This document shows, in pieces, positions 1 through 12,187 of a DNA stretch of 64,000 nt (its first letter is position 1; each line of letters begins with the position of its first letter). The translations under genes and the position numbers were made by a program. The DNA lies in NCBI GenBank assembly GCA_008828725.1, contig MEHQ01000067.1, positions 124,001-188,000 of the forward strand. The letters run 5' to 3'. This DNA comes from Saccharina japonica. Taxonomy: Eukaryota; Sar; Phaeophyceae; Laminariales; Laminariaceae. The notes below the pieces were generated by a model, which was not told where the DNA came from, searched no databases, and saw nothing but the letters and a program-made list of their open reading frames with translations.

Positions 1-930
1 CGGAGCTCCCGCCTGCGGTGGGTAGGGTGTCGGGGCTTAATATCCGGTGCAATTGTACAAACTCCAGTTGGTCGTTAGTCTTTAGCCCCTTTTTCAAAGC
101 TAGGGTTATGCCACCCAACAGGTGTTAACGCATGGGTGGAAGCAATAGTCCACGGCCTACCCCTTGTTCTATGAGTACTCCCGATGCGAGGTTGCGTAAA
201 ACAAAACAAACTTTGATGAATCAAACCCTGAATTCATTGAGGAATCACAAGTTCAAGATATACCTAGTTTTCGTGTCCGAGGCACACGACATACCCTCAG
301 TCATGATGGGACACGTTCGAACGCACGGCCTAGTATCGAGCACACGCCGAGATCGTTCACCTAGCTGTCCGGGTGTGGGAGGCAGCGGTTCGTATTATGG
401 ACAGCACAGGCACATCCCTTATATATCCGGTGGAGTGGGAGTCCGGCACGTTCGCACGCAGATCAGTAGGTAAAAACAGAACACAGGCCTCGGCGACAAA
501 CAAGATTTGTCGCGAAACGACCTTAATAGATTCGGACGCCCTGCCGCTTCCCGAGGAGATCGCAAGTTATTATGAAACGGTTCTGCAATATAATCGACGC
601 GGCGCACGCCATATCTCATGTATGTAATTAATAAGACAAACGATTAACGGGAGAGTTAATATAGTACAAATGAGACACAGCTTTGCGATAATGTAACACG
701 AAAAGACGAGTATAAGTGTGAGCTTATGCCGTAGCAGAGAAGAATAGTTAATCCCAAACTTAATTCGGCTTTTGCGTCTGTGGAATGTTTCTAGAGTATT
801 CCGAGACTCACCACCTAAATAGTTCTGCCTGAAACCCAGTAGGTAAAGACCCAAAAAGTATAATGCTATGCTCGATACCAGGCAAGATTCACATCAGGTG
901 AGCTTATATCGTATTGTGGCGAGCACCCCC
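1..930. other. No gene recognised
   Basis: I see no coding signal, RNA gene or clear repeat here. The open frames are short, overlap on both strands and lack recognisable domains or repeat motifs. Confidence 0.5.
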
Positions 931-937
931 GTGAAAC

Positions 938-1062
938 GTGTTCGCACCTTTTTCTAACATTCATAGTTTCGCCTTCACGCCCCCAATAGTAACATCACTT
1001 TCATCGATAACACCACCTGTACCAACAACCCATTTTATTTCAGTGGAGTTTGGCGAAACAAC
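938..1062 (+). pseudogene. Decayed Pmp-type repeat exon
   Basis: The segment at 985-1053 reads as a degenerate single-repeat exon (NSNITF, then a TNN core). It resembles the better copies at 46838 (NSDITF) and 24297. The preceding sequence GTGAAACGTGTTCGCACC matches the pre-exon intron sequence upstream of the 24297 exon (GTTGAAACGTGTCTGCACC). The normal GGAG|GTAAG donor is replaced by GGAGTTTGG, and no clear CAG|GT acceptor remains, so splicing is unlikely. This is the leftmost recognisable exon copy. The match is short and the call is inference from the paralogs. Confidence 0.4.
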
Positions 1063-1189
1063 TGGCCAAGCTAATTGCTTGCATATGGCATATTTTTTCA
1101 TTGAGTTGTGCTGTTCCCATCGATAAAATCGGTTACGGGGTGAAAAATACTACATTTGTTGGGGTTGGGAACAAAATGCTGTAAATGAT

Positions 1190-1480
1190 ACCCGAAAGCT
1201 GAGGGCTAGGCAATTGTGACCATTTAACAGGCAGGTCACATGCGTTGGACTTAGTGCCTGCTCGAGTCAGTTGTACAAGAGTGCCTCGGCTTCGTTACGG
1301 TGAACACCAGCGGACGAAGAATGCACGGAGGAGACAAACAGCGACCTTTTATTTTTAGATGATACATGAACGGTTATCTTAAGGTATGTGATATCGTTAT
1401 CCAATGTTAACCCATTTGCACGATATTCGTGGCATACGCATACCACATTCAACGCTTAATCTAGATGTAGGTGATACAAA
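1190..1480. repeat. Fragment of intron-derived S block (copy 0)
   Basis: The stretch from GCCTGCTCGAGTCAG to GAAGAATGCACGG aligns by eye with 12711-12790 and with 36540-36600 (GACGAAGAATGCATGC). Those two belong to longer S blocks near other exon copies. This is a third, shorter and more diverged copy. Confidence 0.4.
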
Positions 1481-1639
1481 ATGCTGGCGTTCTCTGACCC
1501 AACAGTTCGTGATAGGAAAGCCCTCGACATTTATTTCTTCTGACTTGTGGGTAAAACCTTGTTGTCAACATGAGTAACCTGGAAGTGTTTGATAACTACA
1601 TTGGATTGGAACCTGCGCATTTTCTTCGCGATTGAAGGT

Positions 1640-2570
1640 ATAGCGCTAAGAAGCCGTGTCTAGGACGTCCGACGAAGACACTACCATGCTTGTGTTTGGT
1701 TTTAGAGCAGGAAGAATGATGTGCGTGGCTGTTTACTGCTATATTTGGTGTACTCTGGACGGGTGGCTTCCATACATCTTGCACAGAGAAGGGGAGCCTT
1801 CCAAGGGCACAGCTGCTAACACTTTGGTGTTTCCGACGGCCGCGAACAACCCTATATACAGAGGGCATTGGGTGGAGTACCAAGTATGCCATGACCCTGT
1901 ACCACATTTCCGCGTTCCATATAATGTTTTCGGCGCCCTGGACAATTAATAACCGCTTCTTATTTGTTTTTAGAGTAGTTGGCTGATGCCCAGTGCTTAC
2001 TCCATAGTCGTAAGTACTATCAATAGACCAAACCCAACCAACCTCTGCTTAGGGTCAGACACTATTCGCCTCGTACACCGCCCGCATTGACCAATTTTCC
2101 AACCCATGGCAAGACTCTCGTTCCGGGTACCAGGTGTGTATTGTTTATGTGTACTACCCAATACGTTTCGGTACAACATTTCCGAGCGCATTCCCTCTAC
2201 TGCGCGCCATATTCAGGCTGTGGCCGAAGCGAGCTCCATGCCAAGTCGGACGCAAACATTTTCAACAACTGTTCAAGCGCAGCCTGCGCGCGAAACGAGC
2301 CCCACGGGTAGTCGGACGCACACATTTTCACCACCCTTCAAGTGCAGGATGCGAGTGTATACGCAACAAGTGCGGTGTTGTACTCTTCACCCCCTCCAGT
2401 GTGTGGATGGGCTAGTACATTATTATCTCGAAGAACTATATCGACACGAGTGTATAGAACGCAATTCGACCCGCGTTTGATATTCTTCGTCCAAAATGTA
2501 CACTGGGAAGATACGAAACTGTCTCTTTGCTGTGAATATTCAAATTTTGTGCAAACCTGATATTATGTAT
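1640..2570. repeat. T/U block, copy 1
   Basis: Positions 1990-2560 align with 30640-31220. Both share GTACACCGCCCGC, GCAAGACTCTCGTTCC and GGTACCAGGTGTGTATT. Positions 1871-1890 carry GGTGGAGTACCAAGTATGCC, an anchor that recurs near 9528, 26406, 31846, 34588 and 49708. Within the block, 2215-2345 is a local doublet of about 65 bp centred on AGTCGGACGCAAACATTTTC. No coding content is apparent. The paralogy with T2 breaks off near 2565, where the satellite region begins. Confidence 0.6.
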
Positions 2571-2801
2571 ATTTTTTTAAAGGCTGTTAGTCTGTCTGAA
2601 TACATGGTCTCACGATCCAGAGCGCTTCAACCCCACCTTGCCCCACATAGGTAGTGAGGCTGGGTACCACAACCAGTGGCACGCCGGGTCTCATGGCTCG
2701 CTGAGCCCTGGCCGTCGCGCACTTAGCGTTGCCCCAATGCCAAGGACAGTGAATACGGACGGTAATGTATGGTCCATTTGATCTCTAAAGACATTCACCA
2801 A

Positions 2802-2836
2802 TGATCCTTATATTTCCGTTCAGATAGCTACATCAC
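2802..2836. repeat. 35-bp direct repeat, left copy
   Basis: The sequence containing CTTATATTTCCGTTCAGA and then TACATCAC recurs at 6648-6683. The two copies bracket the 213-bp satellite. They could be satellite-flank duplications or marks of the event that brought in the array. The T2 paralog at about 31.2 kb lacks the bracketed DNA. Confidence 0.5.
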
Positions 2837-3139
2837 ACACACTGCGAGTACGGTTGTCATTCTCTCGCGAGTCTCGTGATCCGGAGCGTTTCAAAACCTC
2901 CTCGCAGCATCGGTAGAGAGAGTGCGAGACACAATAAGAGGGACACTGCGTCTCACGTCGCGCCGAGTCCTGGCCGTGGGGTGCTGAGAACTGCCGACAG
3001 TCGTGGCCGTATCGCAATCCCGAGCCCTGACAGAAATCCAGCCAGCCTAACTGCTTAATTAAACTTTTCAAATACGAAATCGGCAGCCGATTGGATGACC
3101 AAACCCATGTCAGAGACCGCTGGCTCCTTCTAGAAGATT

Positions 3140-5459
3140 GGTGCTGAATAGGACCATCAAGATTCCCCCACACCCGGGTAGCATAGGGCGTCCCCCCCGG
3201 ATAGTGAATCCCTCCTTATCACTATATACCTCCGACCAACCGGGGACAAAAACGGTGATCCCTCGGGTCGAAACCGCCTCGTACATGGTGGAAGCCCCAC
3301 CCCCATTGGCTGATAACTGGGTAACTGAATCTCATGGACCCAGCGACACCCGGGGACGATAGCTTCCTATCCCCTGATGAAAACGTCTGCCATGCATCTA
3401 CATCTTGAACAACCCGGCGACAAAAACGGATACGCGCAATGTGTGGAAACCCCAAACCCCACTGGCTGGTTTGTGATTGTTTGTTGATCATGGTGCCATG
3501 GCGGGTAGAGGATTCTACACCCAGACAACGTCGGGGTCTCGCCGCAACAGGGGATGATAGTGCCCCATCCCCGGATCCAAAAGCCTTCCATATATTTACA
3601 ACTCCAACAGCCCGGGGACGAAAATGGACACTGGCCGAGTCGATACCGCCTCGAAAGGTGTGAAAACCCCACCCCCATCGGCTGATTGCTGACTGGCCGG
3701 AGCTAATGGAGCCACCGCGTTAATGCAGTTGCCCTTCGGGGCACCGACGAATTTCCGGCGCACCCGGGGATAGTAGTGTCCCATCCCCGTATCAGAAATC
3801 CCTTCAAACACTACAACTCCAACAACCCTGGGATGAAAACGAATTTCCCCCGGGTCGACACCGCCTTGAAAGGTGTGGAAACCTCACCCCCATCGGCTGG
3901 TTGCTGCTTCGGCTGGAGCTCATGGATCCAGCGCGTGGCTTGAGTTGACCCTCGGGGCGACATCGAGGTCCCGCCGCAACAGGGGATGATAGTGTATCAT
4001 CCCCGGATCCGAAATCCTTCCATACATGTTCATCTCCAATACCCCGGGAGGGAAAACGGAGTTCCCCGGGTCGATACCGCCTGGCAAGGTGTGGAAACCC
4101 CACCCCCATCGACTGATTCCTGACTGGGATAGAGCTAATGGAGCCAGTCCGCGGCTGGAGTTGCCCCTCGGGGTAATGTCGAGGTCTCGCCGCACCGAGG
4201 GATGAGAGTGTCTTACCCCCGGGTCAGATATAATTCCATACACCTACAACTCCAACAACCCAGGGACAAAAATGGACACTCGTCGAGTCGATACCGCCTC
4301 GCAAGGTATCGAAACCCGCTGATTGTTGACTGGCCGGAGCTAATGGACCCAGCGCGTTGCTGCAGTTGCCCTTCGGGGCACCGACGAATTTCCGGCGCAC
4401 CCAGGCATAGTAGTGTCCCATTCCCGAATCAGAAATCCCTCCAAACACTTACAACTCCAACAACCCTGGGGTGAAAACGGAGTTCCCCCGGGTCGACACC
4501 GCCTTGAAAGGTGTGGAAACCTCACCCCCATCGCCTGGTTCCTGGTTGGGCTGGAGCTCATGGATCCAGCGCGTGGCTGGAGTTGACTGTCGGGACGACA
4601 TCGAGGTCCCGCCGCAACAGGGAATGATAGTGTCCCATCCCCGGATCCGAAATCCTTCCATACATCTACAACTTCCACAATCCGTGGACGAAAGCGGACA
4701 CTTCCCGGTTCGATACCGCCTAGCAAGGTGTGGAAACCCCACCTCCATCGGCTAATTGGTGACTAGAATAGAGCTAATGGAGCCAGTGCGCGGCTGGAGT
4801 TTCCCCTTGGGGCAATGTCGAGGTCCTGCCGCACCCGGGGATGAAAGAGTCTTACCCCCGGATCCGAAGTAATTCCATACACCTACAACTCCAACAAACT
4901 GGGGACGAAAATTGACACTCCCCGGGTCAATACCGCCTCGCAAGGTTTGAAAACCCCACCTCCATCGGCTGATTGGTGACTGGGCTGGAGCTATTGGAGC
5001 CAGCGCGTTGCTGCAGTTGCCCCTCAGGGCAACGACTAGTTTTCGCCGCCCCCGGGGATAGTAATGTCCCATCCCTGTATCAAAAATCCTTCCAAACATC
5101 TACAACTCCAACACTGGGATGAAAACGGAGTTCCCCCGGGTCGACACCGCTTTGAAAGGTGGGCAAACCTCACACCCATCGGCTGATTACTGATTGGGCT
5201 GGAGCTTCTGGATCTAGCGCGTGGCTAGAGTTGACCTTCGGGACGACATCGAGGTCCCGCCGCAGCAGGGGATGATGGTGTCCTATCCCCGGATCCGAAA
5301 TTATTTCATACATCTACAACTTCAACAACCCGGAGACGAAGACGGACACTCCCCGGGTCGAAAATGCCTCGCGAGGTGAGGAAACCCCACCCACATCGGC
5401 TATTTGATGATTGGCTGGAGCTTTCGGAACCAGCGCATTGCTGGAGTTGCCCCTCGGGC
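3140..5459. repeat. 213-bp satellite with three-monomer higher-order period
   Basis: About eleven monomers of roughly 213-220 bp stand in tandem, marked by a recurring TCGATACCGCCTCG-like core near 3270, 3644, 3858, 4072, 4288, 4494, 4710, 4935, 5141 and 5358. Monomers are most alike three apart. The CCGACGAATTTCCGGCGC variant occurs near 3745 and 4380, about 640 bp apart, with a related form near 5030. The ATGGATCCAGCGCGTGGCT variant occurs near 3920 and 4560, with a related form near 5208. Monomer length is a multiple of three, which keeps long minus-strand frames open, but these are satellite artefacts. The array is interrupted at 5460 by a TIR element and resumes at 6290. Confidence 0.85.
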
Positions 5460-6289
5460 CGTGTCTTAACTCCATTCGATAGCTTGGAATGGCTGGAACG
5501 GAACGAGACTATTCGCGTTCGTTCGTTCCATTCCATGCTATTTTTGCGGTATGTGTCTGATCGATTTTTTAGGCACCCGATCCTTGAACAGGCCGCAACA
5601 GAAAGTAACCCATGAGATTCGCCTCGGGACTGTAAAGCTGGACTCTAGGACAGGGGTACCGTCACGTAGGCAGCGAGTGCTCCTGGTACAGAGGATAGCT
5701 TCACACGCAATTAGAGCGCCTGACATGCCTCAGACCAAGCAGTGCTAGCGGTCTAAGTGGCACCCTCGGGACAAATCTAGAAGTTATGATATCGCCGTCG
5801 CGGCTCGACGAGGTATCCTGGTGCTTCTGTGAACATCGGTCCAGCGTTTTTGCTAGATGTCTATCGCCAGTCTCGTTCGCCACCCGAATTTTTCCCTCGT
5901 GAGCCTCCTGTACAGGCCATGGCCGTATCGCGTGGCTCCTACCGCAGGCGAGACCTGTGGCGTCTGCACGTGCTCCATCGCGTGCTCCCATGTCATCTCA
6001 TTTTGCCCCACACCCTGGTGGGCCTCCCAGCAAATGTCGCAACCAGTTGCAACACTTCCAGCACCAATCAACTGCCGTAAATCTCGTTCCAAGTGGGCCG
6101 TTCGGTTCTGCTGAACAAGGATTACTGTTTTGACACATACGCTTCCTCTTTACAAATTTACGGACAGCTTGGAACGCTTGGAATCTGTTCGCGTGTTTTT
6201 TTTCTCAATATCCAATTAGCACCACTTTTTCAGGCAAATAATTTTACGTTCGTTCCGTTCCAATGCCCGCGAAGTGAAGTTAAGACACG
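5460..6289. mobile_element. 830-bp TIR element inserted in the satellite
   Basis: The left end CGTGTCTTAACTCCA is inverted at the right end (TGAAGTTAAGACACG). Beyond this, both ends share a GGAACGGAACGA word, so imperfect similarity extends about 45 bp. Flanking copies CCCTCGGGC and CCCTCAGGG lie just outside, consistent with an 8-10 bp target duplication that has since diverged. Uninterrupted satellite monomers elsewhere show the empty site. TIR length and duplication size resemble Mutator-like non-autonomous elements (family knowledge). No transposase was recognised. A minus-strand frame near 5853-6092 has a Cys/His cluster of unknown meaning. Confidence 0.7.
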
Positions 6290-6640
6290 CCCTCAGGGCA
6301 ACGACGAGTATCCGCCGCACCCGGGGATAGTAGTGTCCCATCTCAGTATCAGAAATCCTTCCCAAAATATACAACTGCAACAACACTGGGATGAAAACGT
6401 AGTTTCCTCGGGGCGACACTGCCCTGTAAGGTGTAGCAACCCCTCTCCCGTCGGCTGAGTGCTAATTTGGCTGGGCTTGGTTGAGCCAGTGCGCGGCGAG
6501 CGTTTCCCCTCGGGACAACGCCGATGTCCGGCCGCGCCCGGGAACGATAGTGTCCCATGCCCGGATCATAAACGGTTATATTCCTCTACAACTCTAACAA
6601 CCCGGGGATGAAAACGTACATCCCCCGGTTCGGTTCTTGC
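6290..6640. repeat. Satellite array, right remnant
   Basis: After the TIR element the 213-bp satellite resumes with AACGACGAGTATCCGCCGC, followed by about one and a half more diverged monomers ending near GGTTCGGTTCTTGCCCGC. Confidence 0.75.
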
Positions 6641-6647
6641 CCGCACG

Positions 6648-6683
6648 ATGGTTCTTATATTTCCGTTCAGAGTGGTACATCAC
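6648..6683. repeat. 35-bp direct repeat, right copy
   Basis: This partner of 2802-2836 shares CTTATATTTCCGTTCAGA and TACATCAC. Sequence at 6780-6900 then matches 31240-31350, so the T block resumes here. Confidence 0.5.
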
Positions 6684-6974
6684 GGCATACGACTACTGTA
6701 CTGTTATACCAGGGAATAAACATCACCATTGAAAACTCAGGGCTAGCGCTACAAGCGGAGTCGTGGCTGTACCGCTAGTTTGGATGAAAGCATCAAGAGC
6801 ACTCGTATGCTTCTGAGCTATAGGATCGGGGCTTCAAAGCAAGGCGCAAGACGGCAATCTTTTGTACTCACGTTGGGAGTTGGTCGTGTTTTGGTGTACA
6901 GCAGTAGTCGCACTGCGTCTCAGTTATCACAGATAGCAACAGCTGGTGTTTTAGTTGCTTGCTTTCGTGGCAGG

Positions 6975-7075
6975 CTGCGTCTTGCTTCTGCTGCTGCTGC
7001 TGTTGCCGACTGATATCCCTGTTGCTATACTGCTGCTGTGCTGCTGTCATGTGATTCTCCTTCTGCTACTGCGGC
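6975..7075. repeat. CTG-rich microsatellite
   Basis: Interrupted (CTG)n runs lie near 6990-7010 and 7025-7070. Open frames across it give poly-Leu or poly-Gln and are not evidence of a gene. Confidence 0.85.
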
Positions 7076-7144
7076 TTCGTTGTCTGCCTTTGAATAGAAG
7101 GCAGGGGATATACGAGATATGCGCGAAACGCACCATTCCCGTAG

Positions 7145-7500
7145 ACTGAATCCTCGACGAAGCGAGCCAACGAAAAAAACCTCGTGACTTCGGTTTCACC
7201 AACACGTGACTCACGACGTGAACTACATTCTCCCCAAACCGGTTCACCAGGACGGTATATCTGTGATTTCGCTCTTGCGAACAAATGCCTCCCGTTAATT
7301 ACCTACCCGCCAAGGCGAGTCATCAATACACATTGACTCCGCAGTCAGCAACACATTCCTCCGCTTAGGTGCCTTATCGCCAAAGCGAGCCAGCCACCAA
7401 ACCACTGTGACTTCGCACACACCAAGATACGACTCCTGGAAAGTGCCTTATCGCCAAAGCGAGCAACCAAAACACTCTGATATCACACTGAACTCTTCAC
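7145..7500. repeat. About 75-bp tandem repeat, four diverged units
   Basis: The core TATCGCCAAAGCGAGC appears at about 7371 and 7446, with weaker forms at 7148 (GACGAAGCGAGCC) and 7301 (CCGCCAAGGCGAGTC). Each is followed by a TGACTTCG-like word and a CACACCAA-like word. It has no coding content. Confidence 0.65.
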
Positions 7501-8435
7501 CCTTCTCGGGAAAATAATTGGTTTTGAGGCGATGCTGAGGCATCCGTACCATCTCAACGTACTTCTCACGTACCACGAACCAGTGAGTTATATGGAGTAC
7601 ATACGCGTAAGTGATAGAGTAAGCAAGCTATTTGAAGGTCAGTTCCTGTATATAGGTGACTATGTCGATGACTTCATGAATAACACAAATGTATTGTAAG
7701 GTTTACACTTGTTAGAGCACGGTCATGACCGCCTTGCTTGTCAGCTGAATCCAAACTCAAAACTATGTATCCAGTGATTCCTGAAATCAACTACTCGTTG
7801 CCCCGTGATATTGCGCACCAGTCAAATTTTGCTGCACCCCTGAAACTATTGATAGTGGTGGGACATCCAAAGCTCAGCTTCGGAGAACGTGCACGTACGT
7901 GCCAGGCTATTCGAATTTCCACGTACAATCAATACAGTTATATGATAACAGGGGTTGTTGTTGATATGTATGGCCTACATGGGTACCAAAATGGGATCGA
8001 TGTGCCAGGTGGGCCTCCGGCGGCTGCTGCGGAGGGCTGATTATATTTCTGCACCTTGTGGGTGGGAGCAGGGTGCCAAATAGCATCAGATCCGGGTGGG
8101 TTCAGGTCCGGCTGGGAGCAAGGGTAAAGATGGTGCAAAAGTGCGGGCAGATCCGAACAGACCAGCACGTACGTGCAATTATACGGCTGGTGTACAAAGC
8201 TAGATAGCCTGGTATAAGGTTAAATTCCTAAAACGATGCGATGTTATGACATCGAATAGTCATCGCCTTCGCGCAACCCGATATCCAAACATATGCCGAC
8301 GGTCGTCGCGTGAGGGTCTCCGTAAACAAGCGCATGAACAGACGTTTAAAACCGTTGTAAGAAAAATCCCCAAGAATGCGCTAACTTAACAAATTATCCC
8401 GACATATGGCGTCCCTTCTTGGGTGACAGAGCCCC
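7500..8435. other. No gene recognised
   Basis: A 100-codon plus-strand frame lies at 7738-8040, but it has no recognisable domain, is Ala/Gly-rich only at its end, and overlaps an equally long minus-strand frame. I do not support a gene. Confidence 0.4.
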
Positions 8436-8990
8436 GTCAGTGAAATACGCGGGACACGTTTATTGGACGCACTTGTTCGTTATTACATTTTATATAATAG
8501 TGCTTTCTACACCCTCGTTTATGACAGTCGTTGTGTGAGTGAGAAAGGCTGGAGCTGATGGTCCGGAGATGCTTCGTATTGAGAGGAACGACGATTCGGC
8601 GGTCGCGAGGTTCCAACAGGCTAGACGGAAGGCTATATAATTTAGGTTTACATTGTGGAGCTGTCAGTTGCAGTGTACCACTCGAGCCACGGACTGCTGT
8701 TATTACGGAAAAGAGGCATGATACGATAAGGGCATCATGTGGTTGCCAAATTAGTTTCCGGATTTTCGGGGCTCCGAAACCGGATATCGTCGGACGACAT
8801 AGAGTACTGTCTACTATGTTCCATGTTCTGCCTTTATTTCGGGATTGTTCCATGGGTCGCACTTCTGGTGTTTCTCGAAATCAATGTTGGGCAAGGTATC
8901 AAGGTCTCCTACCAAGAAACCTCGTCACATTTAGCTGCATCCTTATCGTACGCTGCGTCCGAAACTAATTTACCAAATAATGTATACATT
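8436..8990. repeat. D block, copy 0 (partial)
   Basis: Position 8841 reads GGGATTGTTCCATGGGTCGC, matching 25561, 49043 and 54521. The stretch AGAAAGGCTGGAGCTGATG to ATTACGGAAAAG parallels 25240-25450 and 48725-48930. A 141-codon minus-strand frame at 8437-8862 lies in this intron-derived repeat and shows no domain. Confidence 0.5.
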
Positions 8991-9119
8991 TGACAGACCG
9001 CCATGTAGACCATGAAGACCATTAAATGTGTCAAACTTATACAGTATGCACGAGCGGTAACAGAAAGAAATACATTGCTGGAATATCTGTATGATGAGCA
9101 TCTCGCCCTAAAAACTCGG

Positions 9120-9960
9120 TATTTATCGAGATGGTCATGTACACCGGGAGTGTATCTACCCAAATATGTGTTTATGACGAAATAGTGGAAAACTGACACG
9201 CCAGATGTGTGGAAGTCTGCACGTTGTCACCTGGTCCAGACAGCAGGGCATGCGTCAATTTATGAAGTTCGAAACCGTGTCATTCAGCGAGCGGTGATCA
9301 TGCAGCACTAAGTAGCAGAATCCTAGAGGTGAGACCAGGATACAATCGCCACTTATGTACGTGTCGGCGTAGAGAGGGCACATTGCTGCAGCTGGATGTT
9401 TGCCGCACAAGTTGGCGTACCCTTTACAGGCGGGTTTCAAATGTCTCAGTCAAAGGGCGAAGGGCGTAAAATGTCGTACTCTAGTGCTTCCGACGTCTCG
9501 ACACCAGTCTGTACGTGAACGCCATCGAGCGGATACCAAGCGTGCGGAAAACCCTTACTCTGAAACTTCTAAGGCAGCCAACCGCGCGTTCGGTATAAAT
9601 GTTGACTGGCACTGTGTGCCGTTCGATAATATCGGCCCCTCGCCAAACCTAGATCAACCACCGTTGGCGGGGGGGTCTTTTGTCGCCACGCACACGACTG
9701 CGCTCAACTATCCTATCAAACGCGTTGTAAGAAAACGATCACCAGCATGTTTCTAAGATGCGGACATACTTCATTCCAACAGGAACATCCTCAACTAAAC
9801 TCTAGGGGCCGTCGCGCTTGGTCTCGTAGATAGTTGAAATCAATAGCCTTTAAAAACAAAATATTATAACTTCCGATGCCGAACTTAAGTATAGTACCTG
9901 CTTAGGTGTAGGCACGTGACGTGTAATTTCGTGTGAGATGCAGATTCACGCAGTTGGATG
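9120..9960. repeat. U block, copy 1
   Basis: GGTCATGTACACCGGGAGTG at 9131 is identical to 31451. The two regions then run parallel: TTTACAGGCGGGTTTC (9422 and 31740), GGATACCAAG-type anchors, a G-run near 9665 and 31983, and a shared GTAGACAGTTGAAATCAATA-like ending. No coding function was seen. Confidence 0.65.
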
Positions 9961-12187
9961 CAGGGTATTTTATGTCCAGTGGTCGCCAGAGATCTGGAGG
10001 CACGATTCGGTCTATGATAGATGTTGCACGGTATTCCTTGCTGCAACCCCCCCCCCCTGGTGTGCGGGGTGGAGAACCTTTGCTCCGCACAAGGGGAATG
10101 GTCGTACCACGTAGTGTTAATATGGTAAGGCGTCCGCGAGGCAGTTACATAGTAAAACCCATTGCTGTCTCCGGAAGTGGCCACACCAGAAATTAAATTA
10201 ACTCATTGAAGCTGTCGTCCATATGCAAGTCCGCCTCAGAGGCGGTTCTTAGCAGGATGCAGCTCACCCTCCATGCGACTCGCCCAATACCCCACGGCGT
10301 TTCGCGCTTGGTGCAAGCAATGTCTGCCTGGTTGGTGAAAACCCAACGCGCTCCGTCCCGGCATTGTAGGGATGCGAGGGTCTATGGTCATATGACTACG
10401 GCCGTGCACAACATGAGTACAACCCCCCCCCCCCCCCCTCCAGGAATATACCCAATTGCGTTGGATTCGACGACATTTAACAGCTTCCGTTTTTAGTGTG
10501 AAGCGGTTGATCCTTAAAGGCATTCGCGAGTTCGGTTGTTATTTGGTGTTGGGGAATAAAGATCTACAAGTAAGTGCGGACAATGAGTCGCATTTTATGA
10601 TGCTTCAGCTGTCCGTACAATGGATTCGGTTACAGAGGCACTGTGCAGCATTGCGAGGCAGATTATTCACGAGTGTTGGTGCGTGTGGTACGCTCGAACC
10701 TCCGTGAGGAAATTCACACACTCCACCGCGAGCGATGTGGCATATAGTCCACGGTCTAAGGCGTGGACTATATATGTCGGAGGCCGAAACAAGGTCGCGT
10801 CGAGTGTGCCATCATGTCCGGTAGTGAAACGATCGGTTGAATAGTCTCACTGGTGCACACATACTTGAACCTTGCCTTCACGGACGAAGGTTTACGATCA
10901 TGCAGGGGAGTTCCCGACCCATAGTCGGCGGAGCTTTGCCGCTCTTAATAGCTACTACTGCGTCTGACGGCGACGTATGCCACCAAACGGACAGGTGCCG
11001 AACAGGTGCCACAAACGCGCCGGATAGCTGCAACGATGACAGCCTACAAAGGTTGCGGAACAGATTGAATTGAATATCTAGGCCTAGTGACTAGTGAGCG
11101 AAGGTTTCGTAAAGCAGCTGGACAGGGCTATAGCAAAGACCGTCGCCGTTTGTTTCTGGTTGTTATGCAGCCCAATACCATTCGAACAAATTACTAGAGT
11201 ATGTTTTATTATCGTTATTTTTTGGTTTTGCGGGATGCACTGCCGCGAACGTGTATGATATGGGTCTCCAGTAGCATCAACAGCAGGTTTAATATTTATG
11301 TGAGAGTCAACGCCTCGTGTGGCAAGGGCTTAATCTCGGTAGTTGCATTAGAAACACCCCAGTTACCGCAGCGTTGGCCAGTGTGTGGCCCTAGCTTAAG
11401 CTTGTGCAATGATTCACCTGCACTTAACATTTTTGAACCGGGAATATAACAAGAAGTTAGGGTCACATATATGTAGGGGAAATACTGTTCGGCGTTTGTT
11501 TTTATGCATTGTGTTGGGTCACTCTCGCGTGAGTGCCTACCCTTTTGATAAATGTCCTTTTTTAGTGCTGCAGTATAAGCATCGTGTTGTTCGGTGAGCA
11601 ACGCCAGCGGTGCCTTAACGAACCGCTTGCCACTGGAAGTGCACATAGGATCACCCCGTTTACTGTAGTTCGGGTGTCGGTCATCGTATGCGTTGCCGCG
11701 GTTGAAACGTCATGTTTACTTTCGAATTCCCCGTTTGCAAGGTTTGTGGTTTACGCCAGTTGCATCGGTAGCGAGACAAGCCCACACAAGAAAATAAACA
11801 TTCGCGGCTGGGATGATATCAACCCCCCCTCCTGTTTGCTTATCAGTAATCATGACGTGTATTACGGGTACGGGCGACACACTCCCCATAACAAATGCTG
11901 GATTCACACACGTTGATGACACCAAAACGTTTCTTCGTCCGATGAAAACGATATATAAGCATTCCGAGTCTTACACATTGAAGAGCTCCAAACCAAGCGA
12001 AGGAACCGATGTTTATAACCAGTGTCAGCTACGCCCAGTAGAATGCAAACTCCACATCTGGTTCCGATACATTGCGTACGTCTTGAGTTGACAAGTATGG
12101 CCCGTCATAACTGTTCTTACCCAAATTCGGAATGGCTCCCTCTGCGCAGGCCTCATTACCCCATTTCCCCCTTTGTCCTTCCCCTAG
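9960..12187. other. Non-coding, intron-like DNA with poly-C tracts
   Basis: C-runs lie at 10047-10057 and 10423-10438. TTTACGCCAGTTGCATCG near 11750 matches GTTACGCCAGTTGCACCG near 27705 and TTATGCCAGTTGCACCG near 35857, so the right part belongs to the repeat blocks. The last 40 bp before 12188 form a pyrimidine-rich acceptor tract. No other gene is visible. Confidence 0.5.
10742..10773. other. Perfect 12-bp-arm hairpin
   Basis: ATATAGTCCACG at 10742-10753 and CGTGGACTATAT at 10762-10773 are exact reverse complements around an 8-nt loop. I see no T-run after it and no associated gene. It could be a relic of a small inverted-repeat element. Confidence 0.6.

Noticed and set aside
3804-4748. 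Long minus-strand frames of 99-128 codons with repeated peptides over the satellite
   Set aside because: The monomer length is a multiple of three, so frames persist by arithmetic. Several frames are open at once, there is no start or splice context, and no domain.
2802-6683. LTR retrotransposon bracketed by direct repeats
   Set aside because: The direct repeats are only about 35 bp, lack TG...CA ends, and enclose satellite rather than gag-pol sequence.
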